Positions 47,787-56,232 of a DNA stretch of 64,000 nucleotides are shown piece by piece; the stretch's first letter is position 1, and each line of letters opens with the position of its first letter. A program made the translations under genes and the position numbers. Below the pieces are notes generated by a model that ran no database searches, was not told the origin of the DNA, and saw nothing but the letters and a program-made list of their open reading frames with translations. Source of the stretch: Dyella sp. SG609 (GTDB taxonomy: Bacteria; Pseudomonadota; Gammaproteobacteria; Xanthomonadales; Rhodanobacteraceae); NCBI RefSeq assembly GCF_012275375.1, contig NZ_JAAZQJ010000001.1:372001-436000 (forward strand), written 5' to 3'.

Positions 47787-48470
47787 ATGAAGCTGCGCTA
47801 TCTCGCATGGGGCCTGCTTGCCGCGGGCGTGTCGTTGAGTTGCAGTTCGGTCGTGTGGGCGGCTGGCCCCACGCAGGGCATGGGTAGCGCCGCGCCCGGC
47901 ACGGTGGACCGTTCGATCAGTCCGCGCTGGCACGTCTATACCTTCGTCAAGGACGGCATCGAGTACGTCCAGGTCAACGATGCCGCGGGGCGCGTGCGCG
48001 CCGGCGTCGCGGCGGCTGCGGGGGTGCATCTGGTGTTGCCGATGGGTGTCGATGCCGAGCGCGTTTCCACGCCGGAATCGCCCTTGGCCGTGGCTGCCAT
48101 CCGTGGTGCGGAAACGGTCTACAAAGATGGGCTGGTGAGCTTGAGCGTCGGGCTGAACGATGCCGGCCAATATGTGTGGACGGTGGCCGATGCCACCCTG
48201 GCGGGTGGGCGCTACGCGCCGGCGGACGATCCGTCGAACTGCAAGCAGGATCCCAACAGCTGCCCGATCAACCGCCGCGTCACCATGCCGACCACGAATC
48301 TTTCGCCGGCGGACGGCGACATCTCCAACTGCAAGCAGGATCCGAACAGCTGCCCGATCAATCGCGCCAATCCGCAGCAGTCGATGCGCCTGTCGCCGCA
48401 GGACACGCCGGATTCCAACTGCAAGGAAGACCCGAACAGCTGCCCGATCAATCGAATCGGGGAACAGTGA
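47787..48470 (+). CDS. Secreted protein with three NCKxDPNSCPINR repeats
   Basis: Not recognised. 227 residues with a signal peptide (YLAWGLLAAGVSLSCSSVVWA) and a middle domain with the look of a beta-sandwich (SPRWHVYTFVKDGIEYVQVN, then VHLVLPMGVDAER). The last 75 residues contain NCKQDPNSCPINR twice and NCKEDPNSCPINR once, about 25-30 residues apart. Each repeat has two cysteines six residues apart, suggesting disulfide knots or metal sites. GGGAG ribosome site precedes the ATG. Its last 23 bp overlap the end of the opposing sensor gene. Confidence 0.75.
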   Translation: MKLRYLAWGLLAAGVSLSCSSVVWAAGPTQGMGSAAPGTVDRSISPRWHVYTFVKDGIEYVQVNDAAGRVRAGVAAAAGVHLVLPMGVDAERVSTPESPLAVAAIRGAETVYKDGLVSLSVGLNDAGQYVWTVADATLAGGRYAPADDPSNCKQDPNSCPINRRVTMPTTNLSPADGDISNCKQDPNSCPINRANPQQSMRLSPQDTPDSNCKEDPNSCPINRIGEQ

Positions 48471-49998
48471 GTTCCTGGCGCAGCGTCACCTGGACGCTGC
48501 GCCCATCCACCATCACGTCGCCGTTGAACAGCTGCGCCCGCAGGCGCAGCTCGCCGAGCCCCAGGCCCAGCGTGCCCAATCCCTTGGTGATCTTGTCCTG
48601 TGCCGGCGGGGCCATCGGCACGCCTTCGCTGCGCACGCTCAGGTGGATGGTGGTGCCGCTGTCGGTGGTGTGCGTGTCGGTGGTCAGCGCGATGCGGTCG
48701 CTCGGGCATTCCTTGAGCAGGTAGGTCACCGCTTCGCAGGCGAGGCGATACAGCAGCGACAGCGTATTGCGCGGCAGCCGGCTCCACTGGCCATGCACGT
48801 TGGCCTGGTAGGCAATGCCGAGCGAGTCGAGCACCTGCACCAGCGGACCTTCGCTCAAGGCATGCGGATGGCCCGCGCCCATCGGCGGCGACAGCGCATC
48901 GGCCATTTCCTTCAGGCGCGAGGTGGTCATGGTCAGGGTGCGCTTGTAGGTATCCACTTCGCCGCGGTTGGGCGAGTGATCGAGCTGGATCAGCAGATGG
49001 CGATGCGCACGCGCCAGCTCGCCGCTGACATAAGCCAGCTCGAACGAGCTGCGCTGCAGCTTCATCTCCGCCAGGTGCTGTTCCAGCCGGGCCTTGTCCA
49101 GCTGGTCGTCCACCGCGGCGAGCGCATGTTCCAGCCGCGTGGTCTGCATGCCGAGCACGGTGGAGATGGTGAGGAACAGCGCCATCATGGTCTGCGTCAT
49201 CAAGGTGGCGATGTCGAACATCTCCGGCATCAGCGCAACGATGCCGAAGCTGGCGATGGCGCCGATCACCGCCGCGCCCTTCCAGCCCCAGGTGATGGCG
49301 AAGTACGCGGCCGGCACGAACAGCACCGCCTGGCCGACGAAGCGCAGCGCGGTGTCCTGGGTGCCCGACAGCGCCAGCACCTCGACTGACATCGCGATCA
49401 CCGTGATCACCGAAGCCTGCAGCAGGCTGCGATTGGCCATCCATACGCCGCTCAGCGAACGCTGCTCGTGCCACTGCTGCGCACCGGCCAGCGCCAGCGG
49501 CACCACGGCGAGCATGCCGCTATAGGTGCCGAGGAAATAATCGGAGACCAGGTCGGTCAGCGGCTTGCGGCCGAAGCGCGCCGCCTCGGGCATCAGCGAA
49601 GCCACCATCAGGCCGTCGGCGACCAGCACCACGCTGGCGCCGAAGATGCACACCAGCACGCTGCCCAGGCGGATATCGGGAAACGCGGCGCCGGGCAGGC
49701 GGTCCTGGCACAGGGCGACCACCGCCATCAGCAGGGCGATCGGCGGCACGATGGAGGCGAGATAGAACGCCCAGCCGAACATGGCGACGCCGTCGTAAAG
49801 ATCGTAGGCGAGCAACAGGGTTTCGCTGACCAGGAACGCCGGCCAGTAGCGCCGCGGCGTCAGCAGCAGGACCGCGAGTTTCAGTCCGCTGGCGGGCACG
49901 AAGTGGGCGAAGCCCACTTTGCGCAGCAGCATGTAGGCGATGCCGTAGATGATCGCGACCGCGAGCTGCCGCCCTAACCATCCAAGCCTGGATTCCAT
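48448..49998 (-). CDS. MASE1-type sensor with degenerate histidine-kinase domain
   Basis: 516 residues. The N-terminal 290 residues hold about eight membrane helices with MASE1 character (FVPASGLKLAVLLLTPRRYW, then FFLGTYSG-like motif and ITWGWKGAAVIG). The C-terminal part resembles a NarX/LytS-type dimerisation and ATPase region (RLKEMADALSPPMG, LLYRLACEAVTYLL, LGTLGLGLGELRLRAQLF). The N-box asparagine is replaced (EAVTYLLKE), and no HisKA histidine is clear, so catalytic activity is doubtful. No response regulator is adjacent. It overlaps the neighbouring convergent gene by 23 bp. Confidence 0.75.
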   Translation of the reverse strand: MESRLGWLGRQLAVAIIYGIAYMLLRKVGFAHFVPASGLKLAVLLLTPRRYWPAFLVSETLLLAYDLYDGVAMFGWAFYLASIVPPIALLMAVVALCQDRLPGAAFPDIRLGSVLVCIFGASVVLVADGLMVASLMPEAARFGRKPLTDLVSDYFLGTYSGMLAVVPLALAGAQQWHEQRSLSGVWMANRSLLQASVITVIAMSVEVLALSGTQDTALRFVGQAVLFVPAAYFAITWGWKGAAVIGAIASFGIVALMPEMFDIATLMTQTMMALFLTISTVLGMQTTRLEHALAAVDDQLDKARLEQHLAEMKLQRSSFELAYVSGELARAHRHLLIQLDHSPNRGEVDTYKRTLTMTTSRLKEMADALSPPMGAGHPHALSEGPLVQVLDSLGIAYQANVHGQWSRLPRNTLSLLYRLACEAVTYLLKECPSDRIALTTDTHTTDSGTTIHLSVRSEGVPMAPPAQDKITKGLGTLGLGLGELRLRAQLFNGDVMVDGRSVQVTLRQELTVPRFD

Positions 49999-50322
49999 GT
50001 TTGCGCCAGCCGCTCCGCTCCCCGATTCGGTGGCAAATTAGGGTCACTGGCGTGAAATGTCCGAGAAGATTCCTGCGGTAACAACCGGCTGTTGCAAAGC
50101 TCATAAGGAATGACAAAACAGCGTGAAAACGTGCTTAGTCCAGGCTGTCGCCATGTCATGTGCCGCGTGACGCAAGCGTCGGGAAAATGGGCGATCGCAT
50201 CACGCTTTTTTCTTGTCGTTACGCCTCCGGATGTCCATTGGCATGACCATCGGCGATCGCGGCGAAGCAAAAAGAACCGGCCTGCGCCTTGCCGTGCGCA
50301 CGCCGGGTGACCGGCAAACCCG
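49999..50322. other. Intergenic region upstream of the MASE1 sensor
   Basis: 324 bp without a gene. It should contain the promoter of the MASE1 sensor on the minus strand. A degenerate RcsB-like site is possible at 50061-50074 (CGAGAAGATTCCTG, 7 of 10 box positions), but this is weak. A 5-bp hairpin GCCGG-GTGA-CCGGC lies at 50302-50315. Confidence 0.4.
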
Positions 50323-51297
50323 TCAATCGTGCAGGCCGTGCGCCTTCAGCACGTCGGCGATATCCATGCGCCAGATATTGCGCGAGCCGTTATTCGGACC
50401 GTTCAGCCGCTTCTGCAGCGAGCCGATGTCGTCGCGCTTCTTGGGGAACTGCACGTCGTCCTGCCGGTTGCTGGACACATACAGCTCGCCGAAACCCGGA
50501 CCCAGTGTGGGCGCGTTCTCCAGGGCGGCGGTGTTGACGTCGCCGCCCAGGTGTTCCGGCTTGCCCCAGCGGCCATCGGCCTGGCGGAAGGCGATATAGA
50601 TGTCGGCGCTGCCCAGCGAATCGCCTTCGTTGCCCGCATAGAGCAGGAAGCGTCCCTTGGGATCGATGCACGGATCCATGCGGTTGTGCTCGCTATCGCC
50701 CAGGTCCACCCGCTCCGGCGCCGAATAGCCCTGGCCGGCGGGATGGATCACGTACACCTGATAGAACTTGCCGGAATCCGGCCGGTGCGCGGAGAAATAG
50801 ATGTCGCCATTGGCCGCCACCGTCGGGTTGTAAAGCATGGCCCCGTCGTTATGCGCGCCATCCACGTGCACCGGTTCGCCCCAGCGGCCATTCGACTGCC
50901 GCTCGACATACCACAGGTTGGTGCCGGCGAAATGCTGCCCGCCCATCTCCGCCGTCACCGGCGCCTCGCCGGCATGCGGCGGCCGGTTGGAGACGAAGTA
51001 CACGCGCTTGCCGTCCGGGGCGAATGCCGGTTCGGAGTCGTGCCACTGGCCGGAGAACGGCGCCACTTCCGGCGCGGACCAGCTGTTGCCCTGGCGATGC
51101 GCGAGCAGGATGGTGTCGTCCTTCTCGGCGAAATCGGAGCGCAGGAACAGCAGGGTCTGGCCATCGGGCGACAGCGCGGCGGTGGTTTCCTGCAGGCCGG
51201 TGGAAATCACGCCGGGGCCGAGCAGATCGGCGGCGCCGACAGGTGGGGCGCAACCCAGCGCAAAGGCGGTCGCCCAGGCGAACGTATGCAACTTCAT
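50323..51297 (-). CDS. Secreted PD40 beta-propeller protein
   Basis: 324 residues. Signal peptide (FAWATAFALGCAPPVGA), then TolB/PD40-type repeats: LSPDGQTLLFLRSD, FAPDGKRVYFVSNRP, VAANGDIYFSAHRP, IDPKGRFLLYAGNEG, GELYVSSNR. The protein is homologous to each half of the 585-residue protein on the other side of the LytS/LytTR pair. ATG at 51297 has GGAAG upstream; the longer frame to 51324 lacks a signal-peptide start. Likely a periplasmic or secreted binding protein; substrate unknown. Confidence 0.82.
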   Translation of the reverse strand: MKLHTFAWATAFALGCAPPVGAADLLGPGVISTGLQETTAALSPDGQTLLFLRSDFAEKDDTILLAHRQGNSWSAPEVAPFSGQWHDSEPAFAPDGKRVYFVSNRPPHAGEAPVTAEMGGQHFAGTNLWYVERQSNGRWGEPVHVDGAHNDGAMLYNPTVAANGDIYFSAHRPDSGKFYQVYVIHPAGQGYSAPERVDLGDSEHNRMDPCIDPKGRFLLYAGNEGDSLGSADIYIAFRQADGRWGKPEHLGGDVNTAALENAPTLGPGFGELYVSSNRQDDVQFPKKRDDIGSLQKRLNGPNNGSRNIWRMDIADVLKAHGLHD

Positions 51298-51419
51298 GTG
51301 TGCTTCCGTGGATGGCCGGGCCATGCCGGCCCGTGCGTACGGTGCGCGCAGGTGCGCAAGCGTGCCGTGCTTTTGTGACGAGCGGTTGCGGCAGCGTGGC
51401 GAGCGGTCCGGACGGACGC

Positions 51420-52181
51420 TCAGGCCATGCCCAGCGCCAGCCGCGCCTGCGCGCGGAAGCGGCGGCTGAGGTTCAGCCGCGTGCCGTCGCGCAGCACCAC
51501 TTCGGCATTGCCCTGGAACAGCGGGTGGATCTCGCGGATGCGCTCCACATTGACCAGGGTGCCGCGATGGATGCGCAGGAAGCGCTGCGGATCCAGCGCC
51601 TCCAGCAGATGGCTCAGCGTTTCGCGGTGCAGATAGCGCGTGCCGGCGACATGGATATGCACGTAGTTGCCGTCGGCGCGGATCCAGTCGATATCGTCGG
51701 TGGCGATCACGCGGATGCTCTCGCCCACACGCACGCTGATGCGTTGCGCATGGGTGGGGAGCGACACGGGCATGCTGTTAATGACGCTTGGCGTTGCCGT
51801 CTGCAAGCCCGCCCACACGCGCCGTATGCGTGCCATCGCCTGGTCGAAGCGCGCCTGGTCGATCGGCTTCAACACGTAGTCCACCGCATCCGCGTCGAAC
51901 GCACGCAGTGCGTGCTGCCCGTAGGCGGTGGCGAACACCACCATCGGCAAGGTCTCGGGCTTGAGCTTGTGCAGCAGCTTGAAGCCGTCCATGCCGGGCA
52001 TGCGGATATCCAGGAACACCAGCGCCGGCTCCAGCGCGGCGATCGCCTGCAGCGCTTCATGGGCATTGCCGCATTCGCCCACGATCTGCACGTCCGCATG
52101 CGCGGCCAGCGCCTGGCGCAGCGCCAGGCGCGCCAGCACTTCGTCGTCCACCAGCAAGGTGCGGATCGGCTGCATGCTCAT
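51420..52181 (-). CDS. LytTR-family response regulator
   Basis: 253 residues: receiver with phospho-acceptor D58 in LVFLDIRMPGMDG and K in VLKPID, then a LytTR DNA-binding domain from about 145 (IRVIATDDIDWIRADGNYVH, then RFLRIHRGTLVNVERI). LytTR regulators often control surface or exported proteins. ATG at 52181 overlaps the kinase stop by 4 bp; an internal ATG at 52175 is an alternative. It pairs with the sensor kinase upstream and lies between two PD40 genes that are probable targets. Confidence 0.92.
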   Translation of the reverse strand: MSMQPIRTLLVDDEVLARLALRQALAAHADVQIVGECGNAHEALQAIAALEPALVFLDIRMPGMDGFKLLHKLKPETLPMVVFATAYGQHALRAFDADAVDYVLKPIDQARFDQAMARIRRVWAGLQTATPSVINSMPVSLPTHAQRISVRVGESIRVIATDDIDWIRADGNYVHIHVAGTRYLHRETLSHLLEALDPQRFLRIHRGTLVNVERIREIHPLFQGNAEVVLRDGTRLNLSRRFRAQARLALGMA

Positions 52182-53275
52182 GCCACGTGCTCGGTGGCGT
52201 ATTCGCGATAAGGAAAACGCAACTCCACCCGCGTGCCGCCTTCGTTCCTGCGCGCCAAGGCCACGCTGGCCGCGTCGCCGAACAGCACCTGCAGGCGCGT
52301 ACGCGTATTGCCCAGCCCGAGGCCTTCGGCCATGCCATCGGGCAGGCCCAGGCCGTCGTCGTCCACGCGCAGGTACAGCTGCGCGCCTTCGCGGCGGCTG
52401 ACGATGTGCAGGCGGCCGGGTTCGGGTTTGTCGAGCAGGCCGTGGCGCAGCGCGTTTTCCACCAGCGGCTGCAGGATCATGCTGGGCACCGCGGCGCGCA
52501 CGGTGTCGGCGGCGACGTCCAGCTGGGTGCTCAGGCGGTCCTGGAAACGCACCTGCTGGATGTCGAGATAGCAGCGCAGCAGTTCCAGCTCGCGCGACAG
52601 CGGCACTTCCAGCGCGTGGCGTTCTTCCAGGGTCAGGCGCAGCAGGTCGCTGAGCCGGGAGATCATCAGGCGCGCCTGGTGCGGATCGGCCAGGGCCAAT
52701 GCCGAGATGGCATTGAGCGTGTTGAACAGGAAGTGCGGCTGCAGCTGCACGCGCAGGGTGCGCAACTGCGCCTGCGCCAATTGGGATTCCAGCTGCGCGC
52801 TGCGCAGGCGTTCGTCGCGCAGGCGACGGCGCGAATCCAGCCCGCGCAGCACCGCCAGGATCACCCAGTACATCAGCAGGGCGAAGTGGTAGCTGAAAGC
52901 GAACTGCATGCGCACGAAGCCGGCGTACGTGCCGACCGGCGCATGGCCCGGACCGGCGACGTTCCAGAAGATCGCCAGATGCGCCAGCAGCTGCGCCAGC
53001 GCCACGGCGAGGCTGGCCGGCACGTGCACCGCCGCGTAGCGGCGCCAGTCGCCGTCCGCCGCCTGCCGTCCGAGCCAGGCGACCAGCGGCACCAGCAGCA
53101 TCCACAGATAGAAGTCGCTGAAGTTCCAGGTGGCCACGCGCGGCCAGTTCGGCACTTCGCCTTCGCTGATCTGCGACAGGCCGCCGCTCAGCGTGTACGA
53201 GGCCGCCAGCAGGGTCCAGAAACCCAGCGGCATGGCGAGGCGGGCCCAGCGTGGCGTGGTGCTTGCTGCGGACAC
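52178..53275 (-). CDS. LytS-type sensor histidine kinase
   Basis: 365 residues with four or five membrane helices (FWTLLAASYTLSG, FYLWMLLVPLVAWLG, AVALAQLLAHLAIFW, LLMYWVILAVLRG), then the HATPase-linked histidine motif LQPHFLFNTLNAI and a C-terminal ATPase domain (LVENALRHGLLDKP, VDDDGLGLPDGM, GLGLGNTRTRLQVLFG). The start is GTG at 53275; ATG 53233 (MPLGFW) is possible. It overlaps the LytTR regulator by 4 bp, so the two form one operon. Confidence 0.88.
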   Translation of the reverse strand: MSAASTTPRWARLAMPLGFWTLLAASYTLSGGLSQISEGEVPNWPRVATWNFSDFYLWMLLVPLVAWLGRQAADGDWRRYAAVHVPASLAVALAQLLAHLAIFWNVAGPGHAPVGTYAGFVRMQFAFSYHFALLMYWVILAVLRGLDSRRRLRDERLRSAQLESQLAQAQLRTLRVQLQPHFLFNTLNAISALALADPHQARLMISRLSDLLRLTLEERHALEVPLSRELELLRCYLDIQQVRFQDRLSTQLDVAADTVRAAVPSMILQPLVENALRHGLLDKPEPGRLHIVSRREGAQLYLRVDDDGLGLPDGMAEGLGLGNTRTRLQVLFGDAASVALARRNEGGTRVELRFPYREYATEHVA

Positions 53276-53349
53276 GAGGTTCTCATCGGCAACCGGGAAT
53301 GGGCATCCAGTGTGGGACGGATGCCGATGCCCGGGTAGTGCCGCAGGTC

Positions 53350-55107
53350 TCAGGGGTTGCGGGCGCGGGCGACGTCGGCCACCGCGCTGTGTCTGGCCAG
53401 CCAGCCGCGCAGGTCGAACGCATGCACCCGGCGGTCCGGCGCGTTGAAGTACAGCGTGGCGTGATCGGACGACAGCCGCGCCTCGATGCCGGTCAGGCCC
53501 AGCGGTTGCGGCGTGCTCCAGCCTTCGCCGCGCGCGAAGGCGATGAACAGCTCGCTGCCCGCCGGCCCCGCCGGTGCGCGCTTGGAACTGAAGACGATGA
53601 AGGACTGGTCGGGCGCCACCGCCGGATCGAAATCGCCGGTCACGCCGTCGCTGAAGGGCAGGGGCTGCGGCGCCTGGTACTGGCCATGCACGTTGCGGCT
53701 GCGGAACAGGCGGAACGCACCCTTGCCATTGGCATCCGGATCCGTGCGCATGAAATAAAGCGTGCCGTCCGCGGCCAGCGCGGGCGCAAACACGGAGGAG
53801 TTGGTGTTGAGCAGCGCAGCGATGCGCTGCGGCGTACCCCAGCCGTCCTTGCCGCGCGCCACCTGCCACAGGTTGCCGCCGCGCCCCGGAAAACGCTGGC
53901 CGTCGAACACGCCGTCCAGTGCCGCGCCGCCGTCGTGCTCGGGGCGGTTGGAGATAAAGACCAGCGAGGCACCGTCCGGCGCCATCGCCGGCTCGATGTC
54001 CTGCCATTGCGTGGAGAACGGCAGCGGCTGCGGCACGGACCAGCGGCCGCCATCGCGCGAGGAGAAGAACAGCCGGTAGGTCTTGTCCACCTGGCGCGTG
54101 AACACCACCGAACGATCACCGGGCCCGAACGCCGGCGAGGCGTCCTGGGCGCGGTCCCACGGCCCGGCCACCGGCGCGCCGTCGCGCGCATGCGCATCCA
54201 GCCAGGGCGCCAGCGACACCTGCCACAGGTTGTCGCCGTCCTTGTTCCAGTCGGCCTGCTCGCCGGGCACGCGGCGGTCGCTGACGAAGTAGAGGGTGCG
54301 GCCGTCCGCGCCCAGTTGCGCACCCATGGCGTGCGTGCCGCCGTTGACGGCGTCGCCAAGGTCCTGCGGCGTGCTCCAACCCTGCGGCGTGGCGAAGGCG
54401 ATGGCCAGGCGGTACGGCTGCGTCTTCGCACTCTTGATGCTGGCCACCATGAAGGAGCCGTCGTGCGCGATGGCCGGGTCGCGCACGGTCAGGTCGTCCG
54501 CGCCGAATGCCACCGGCTCCGCCGCCTGGTAGCGGCCGTCCTTATGCACGGAACGCAGCAGGCGCAGCTGGCCGTCCGCGCCGCAGCCGATGTAATAGAG
54601 CGTGCCGTCAGGACCGACGTCGGGTGCGAATACCGAGTGGCAGGTGTTCACCGTATCGGGCAAGCGCTCCGGCGCACCCCAGCCTTGGCCTTGCCGCGCC
54701 ACGCGCCACAAGTTCATGCCGCGGCCGGGGTAGCTCTTGCCGCCCATCACCGTATCGAGCACTGCCCCCTTGCCGTCGGCCGGACGGTTGGAGGCGAACA
54801 CCAGGAAGGATCCGTCCGGCGACATGGCCGGATCCGCATCGCGCCACCGGCCGGAGAACGGCGCCGTTCGCGGTTCCGACCAGCCCTGCCCGGTGCGTTG
54901 CGAGACCAGGATGGCGTAGTGCTCGTGGTCGCTGCTGCCGCGCGAGAAGTAGACCGTATTGCCATCGGGCAGGAACGCAGCCGGGCCTTCGTCGCCGGCG
55001 CCGGAGATCACGCCGGGCGCGAACAGCGCCGCTGCCGTGGGGTTGTCGGTCGCGGCGGCGGTGCCGCCGAAGGTGAGCAGGAAAGCCAGGGGGAGCAGGC
55101 GGCGCAT
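53350..55107 (-). CDS. Secreted double PD40 beta-propeller protein
   Basis: 585 residues with a signal peptide (LLPLAFLLTFGGTAAA). The first half (about 25-290) and second half (about 305-580) are tandem copies: both contain an SPDG/APDG repeat followed by FxSNRP and a PGRGxNLWxVARxxxGWGxP segment. Each half resembles the 324-residue PD40 protein encoded at 50323-51297. The gene begins with ATG at 55107. The gene pair and the LytS/LytTR pair between them suggest that the two-component system regulates them. Confidence 0.85.
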   Translation of the reverse strand: MRRLLPLAFLLTFGGTAAATDNPTAAALFAPGVISGAGDEGPAAFLPDGNTVYFSRGSSDHEHYAILVSQRTGQGWSEPRTAPFSGRWRDADPAMSPDGSFLVFASNRPADGKGAVLDTVMGGKSYPGRGMNLWRVARQGQGWGAPERLPDTVNTCHSVFAPDVGPDGTLYYIGCGADGQLRLLRSVHKDGRYQAAEPVAFGADDLTVRDPAIAHDGSFMVASIKSAKTQPYRLAIAFATPQGWSTPQDLGDAVNGGTHAMGAQLGADGRTLYFVSDRRVPGEQADWNKDGDNLWQVSLAPWLDAHARDGAPVAGPWDRAQDASPAFGPGDRSVVFTRQVDKTYRLFFSSRDGGRWSVPQPLPFSTQWQDIEPAMAPDGASLVFISNRPEHDGGAALDGVFDGQRFPGRGGNLWQVARGKDGWGTPQRIAALLNTNSSVFAPALAADGTLYFMRTDPDANGKGAFRLFRSRNVHGQYQAPQPLPFSDGVTGDFDPAVAPDQSFIVFSSKRAPAGPAGSELFIAFARGEGWSTPQPLGLTGIEARLSSDHATLYFNAPDRRVHAFDLRGWLARHSAVADVARARNP

Positions 55108-55213
55108 CGGTCGTGCCTCGTCATGGGAACCACGGCGAGGCTAGATGCGCACCGGGCGGCGGTCGCGCCTCCGGTGACGAGCGGTGCCGCGAGCGTGACC
55201 AGCGGTCGACCGG

Positions 55214-56131
55214 TCAGGTGGACACGGCCTTGCCCACCCTGCGGCCCGCGCCCAGCCGCCACTTCAGATTGACCCCGAGCGTCCCCGCCACGATCAGGGC
55301 CAGCCCCGCCAGTTGCACCGGCGCCAGCCGATGCCCGTAGATCAGGTAATCCAGCAGCAAGGTCACCAGCGGATACACGAACGCCACCACCGCGATGGTC
55401 ACCACCGGCAGGCGCGGATACGAGGAATAGAACAGCATGTAGACGATGCCGCTGTGGATCACGCCCAGCCCGCACAGCCACCACCAGTGCGTGCCGACGT
55501 GGAACACGCCGGGGCTGGAAAATCCCGCCAGCATCAGCACGCCCACCCAGCATTGGATCATCACCAGCGCAAACGGCCGCTCGCGTCCGATCGTGCGCGA
55601 CATCAGCAAGGAAGCACCGCAGAGCAGCGCGCCCAGCAGGGTCAGGCCGATGCCGATCAGGTACGAGGTGTCGGCGTCGCGCCACAGCTTGAGGGGATCG
55701 GCCGAACAGGCCACGCCGATAAAGCCCAGCAGGGTCCAGCCCAGGTCCGCCGGATGCGTGCGCTCGCCCTGCAGCAGCGCGGCGAGGATCAGCATCACGA
55801 ACGGGAAGAAGTGATAGACCAGGGTGGCCACGCCGATCGACGAACGCGCCATGCCGGCGAACAGCGCCACCCAGTTGAGCACCAGCAGGATGCCGCTGAA
55901 CACGGCGCCGCGCAGCAGGGCGCGATCCTGCCACAGCCCGCGCAGATAGCCGCGGGCCAGGCCGAGCACCAGCAGGAACAGGCCGCCGAACAGGCAGCGG
56001 TAGAACACGGCGGTGACGGCGTCCTGGCCGCTCTCGTGCACGAACACGCCGACCGAGCCGATCAGCAGTTCGGCGAACAGCAGCTGGAGCAGGGCCGCGC
56101 GCGAATCGCCGCGGCCGGGCAGGGAGGTCAT
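55214..56131 (-). CDS. EamA-family (DMT) transporter
   Basis: 305 residues with ten membrane helices in two EamA repeats (LLFAELLIGSVGVFV, FYRCLFGGLFLLVLGLARG, then GLTLLGALLCGASLLMSRT, VYPLVTLLLDYLIYGHRLAP). Family members export small metabolites such as amino acids or derivatives. ATG 56131 gives MTSLPGRGDSR; the frame extends to 56179 without a better ribosome site. It is divergent from a MocR-type regulator with a 101-bp shared region, so it is likely the regulated target. Confidence 0.87.
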   Translation of the reverse strand: MTSLPGRGDSRAALLQLLFAELLIGSVGVFVHESGQDAVTAVFYRCLFGGLFLLVLGLARGYLRGLWQDRALLRGAVFSGILLVLNWVALFAGMARSSIGVATLVYHFFPFVMLILAALLQGERTHPADLGWTLLGFIGVACSADPLKLWRDADTSYLIGIGLTLLGALLCGASLLMSRTIGRERPFALVMIQCWVGVLMLAGFSSPGVFHVGTHWWWLCGLGVIHSGIVYMLFYSSYPRLPVVTIAVVAFVYPLVTLLLDYLIYGHRLAPVQLAGLALIVAGTLGVNLKWRLGAGRRVGKAVST

Positions 56132-56178
56132 GGCGTTTTCTCTGTGGGCGACGAGGCCAGCGTAGGCCGCTTGCCTCA

Positions 56179-56219
56179 ACCGATACAGATTCAGATAGGA
56201 TGAAATTAGACCGATACAG
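56179..56219. promoter_or_regulatory. Direct repeats, probable MocR operator
   Basis: ACCGATACAG occurs at 56179-56188 and 56210-56219, 31 bp apart (about three helical turns), in the same orientation. MocR-type regulators such as GabR and PdxR bind two direct repeats at similar distances. The second repeat lies just before the regulator ATG at 56233. A weak promoter (TTGCCT 56171-56176, TAGGAT 56196-56201) overlaps the first repeat. Confidence 0.65.
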
Positions 56220-56232
56220 TTGGGAGGGCGCC

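Noticed and set aside
50061-50074. Fourth RcsB-like box upstream of the MASE1 sensor
   Set aside because: Only 7 of the 10 core positions match, so it is noted as weak and not counted with the three good sites.
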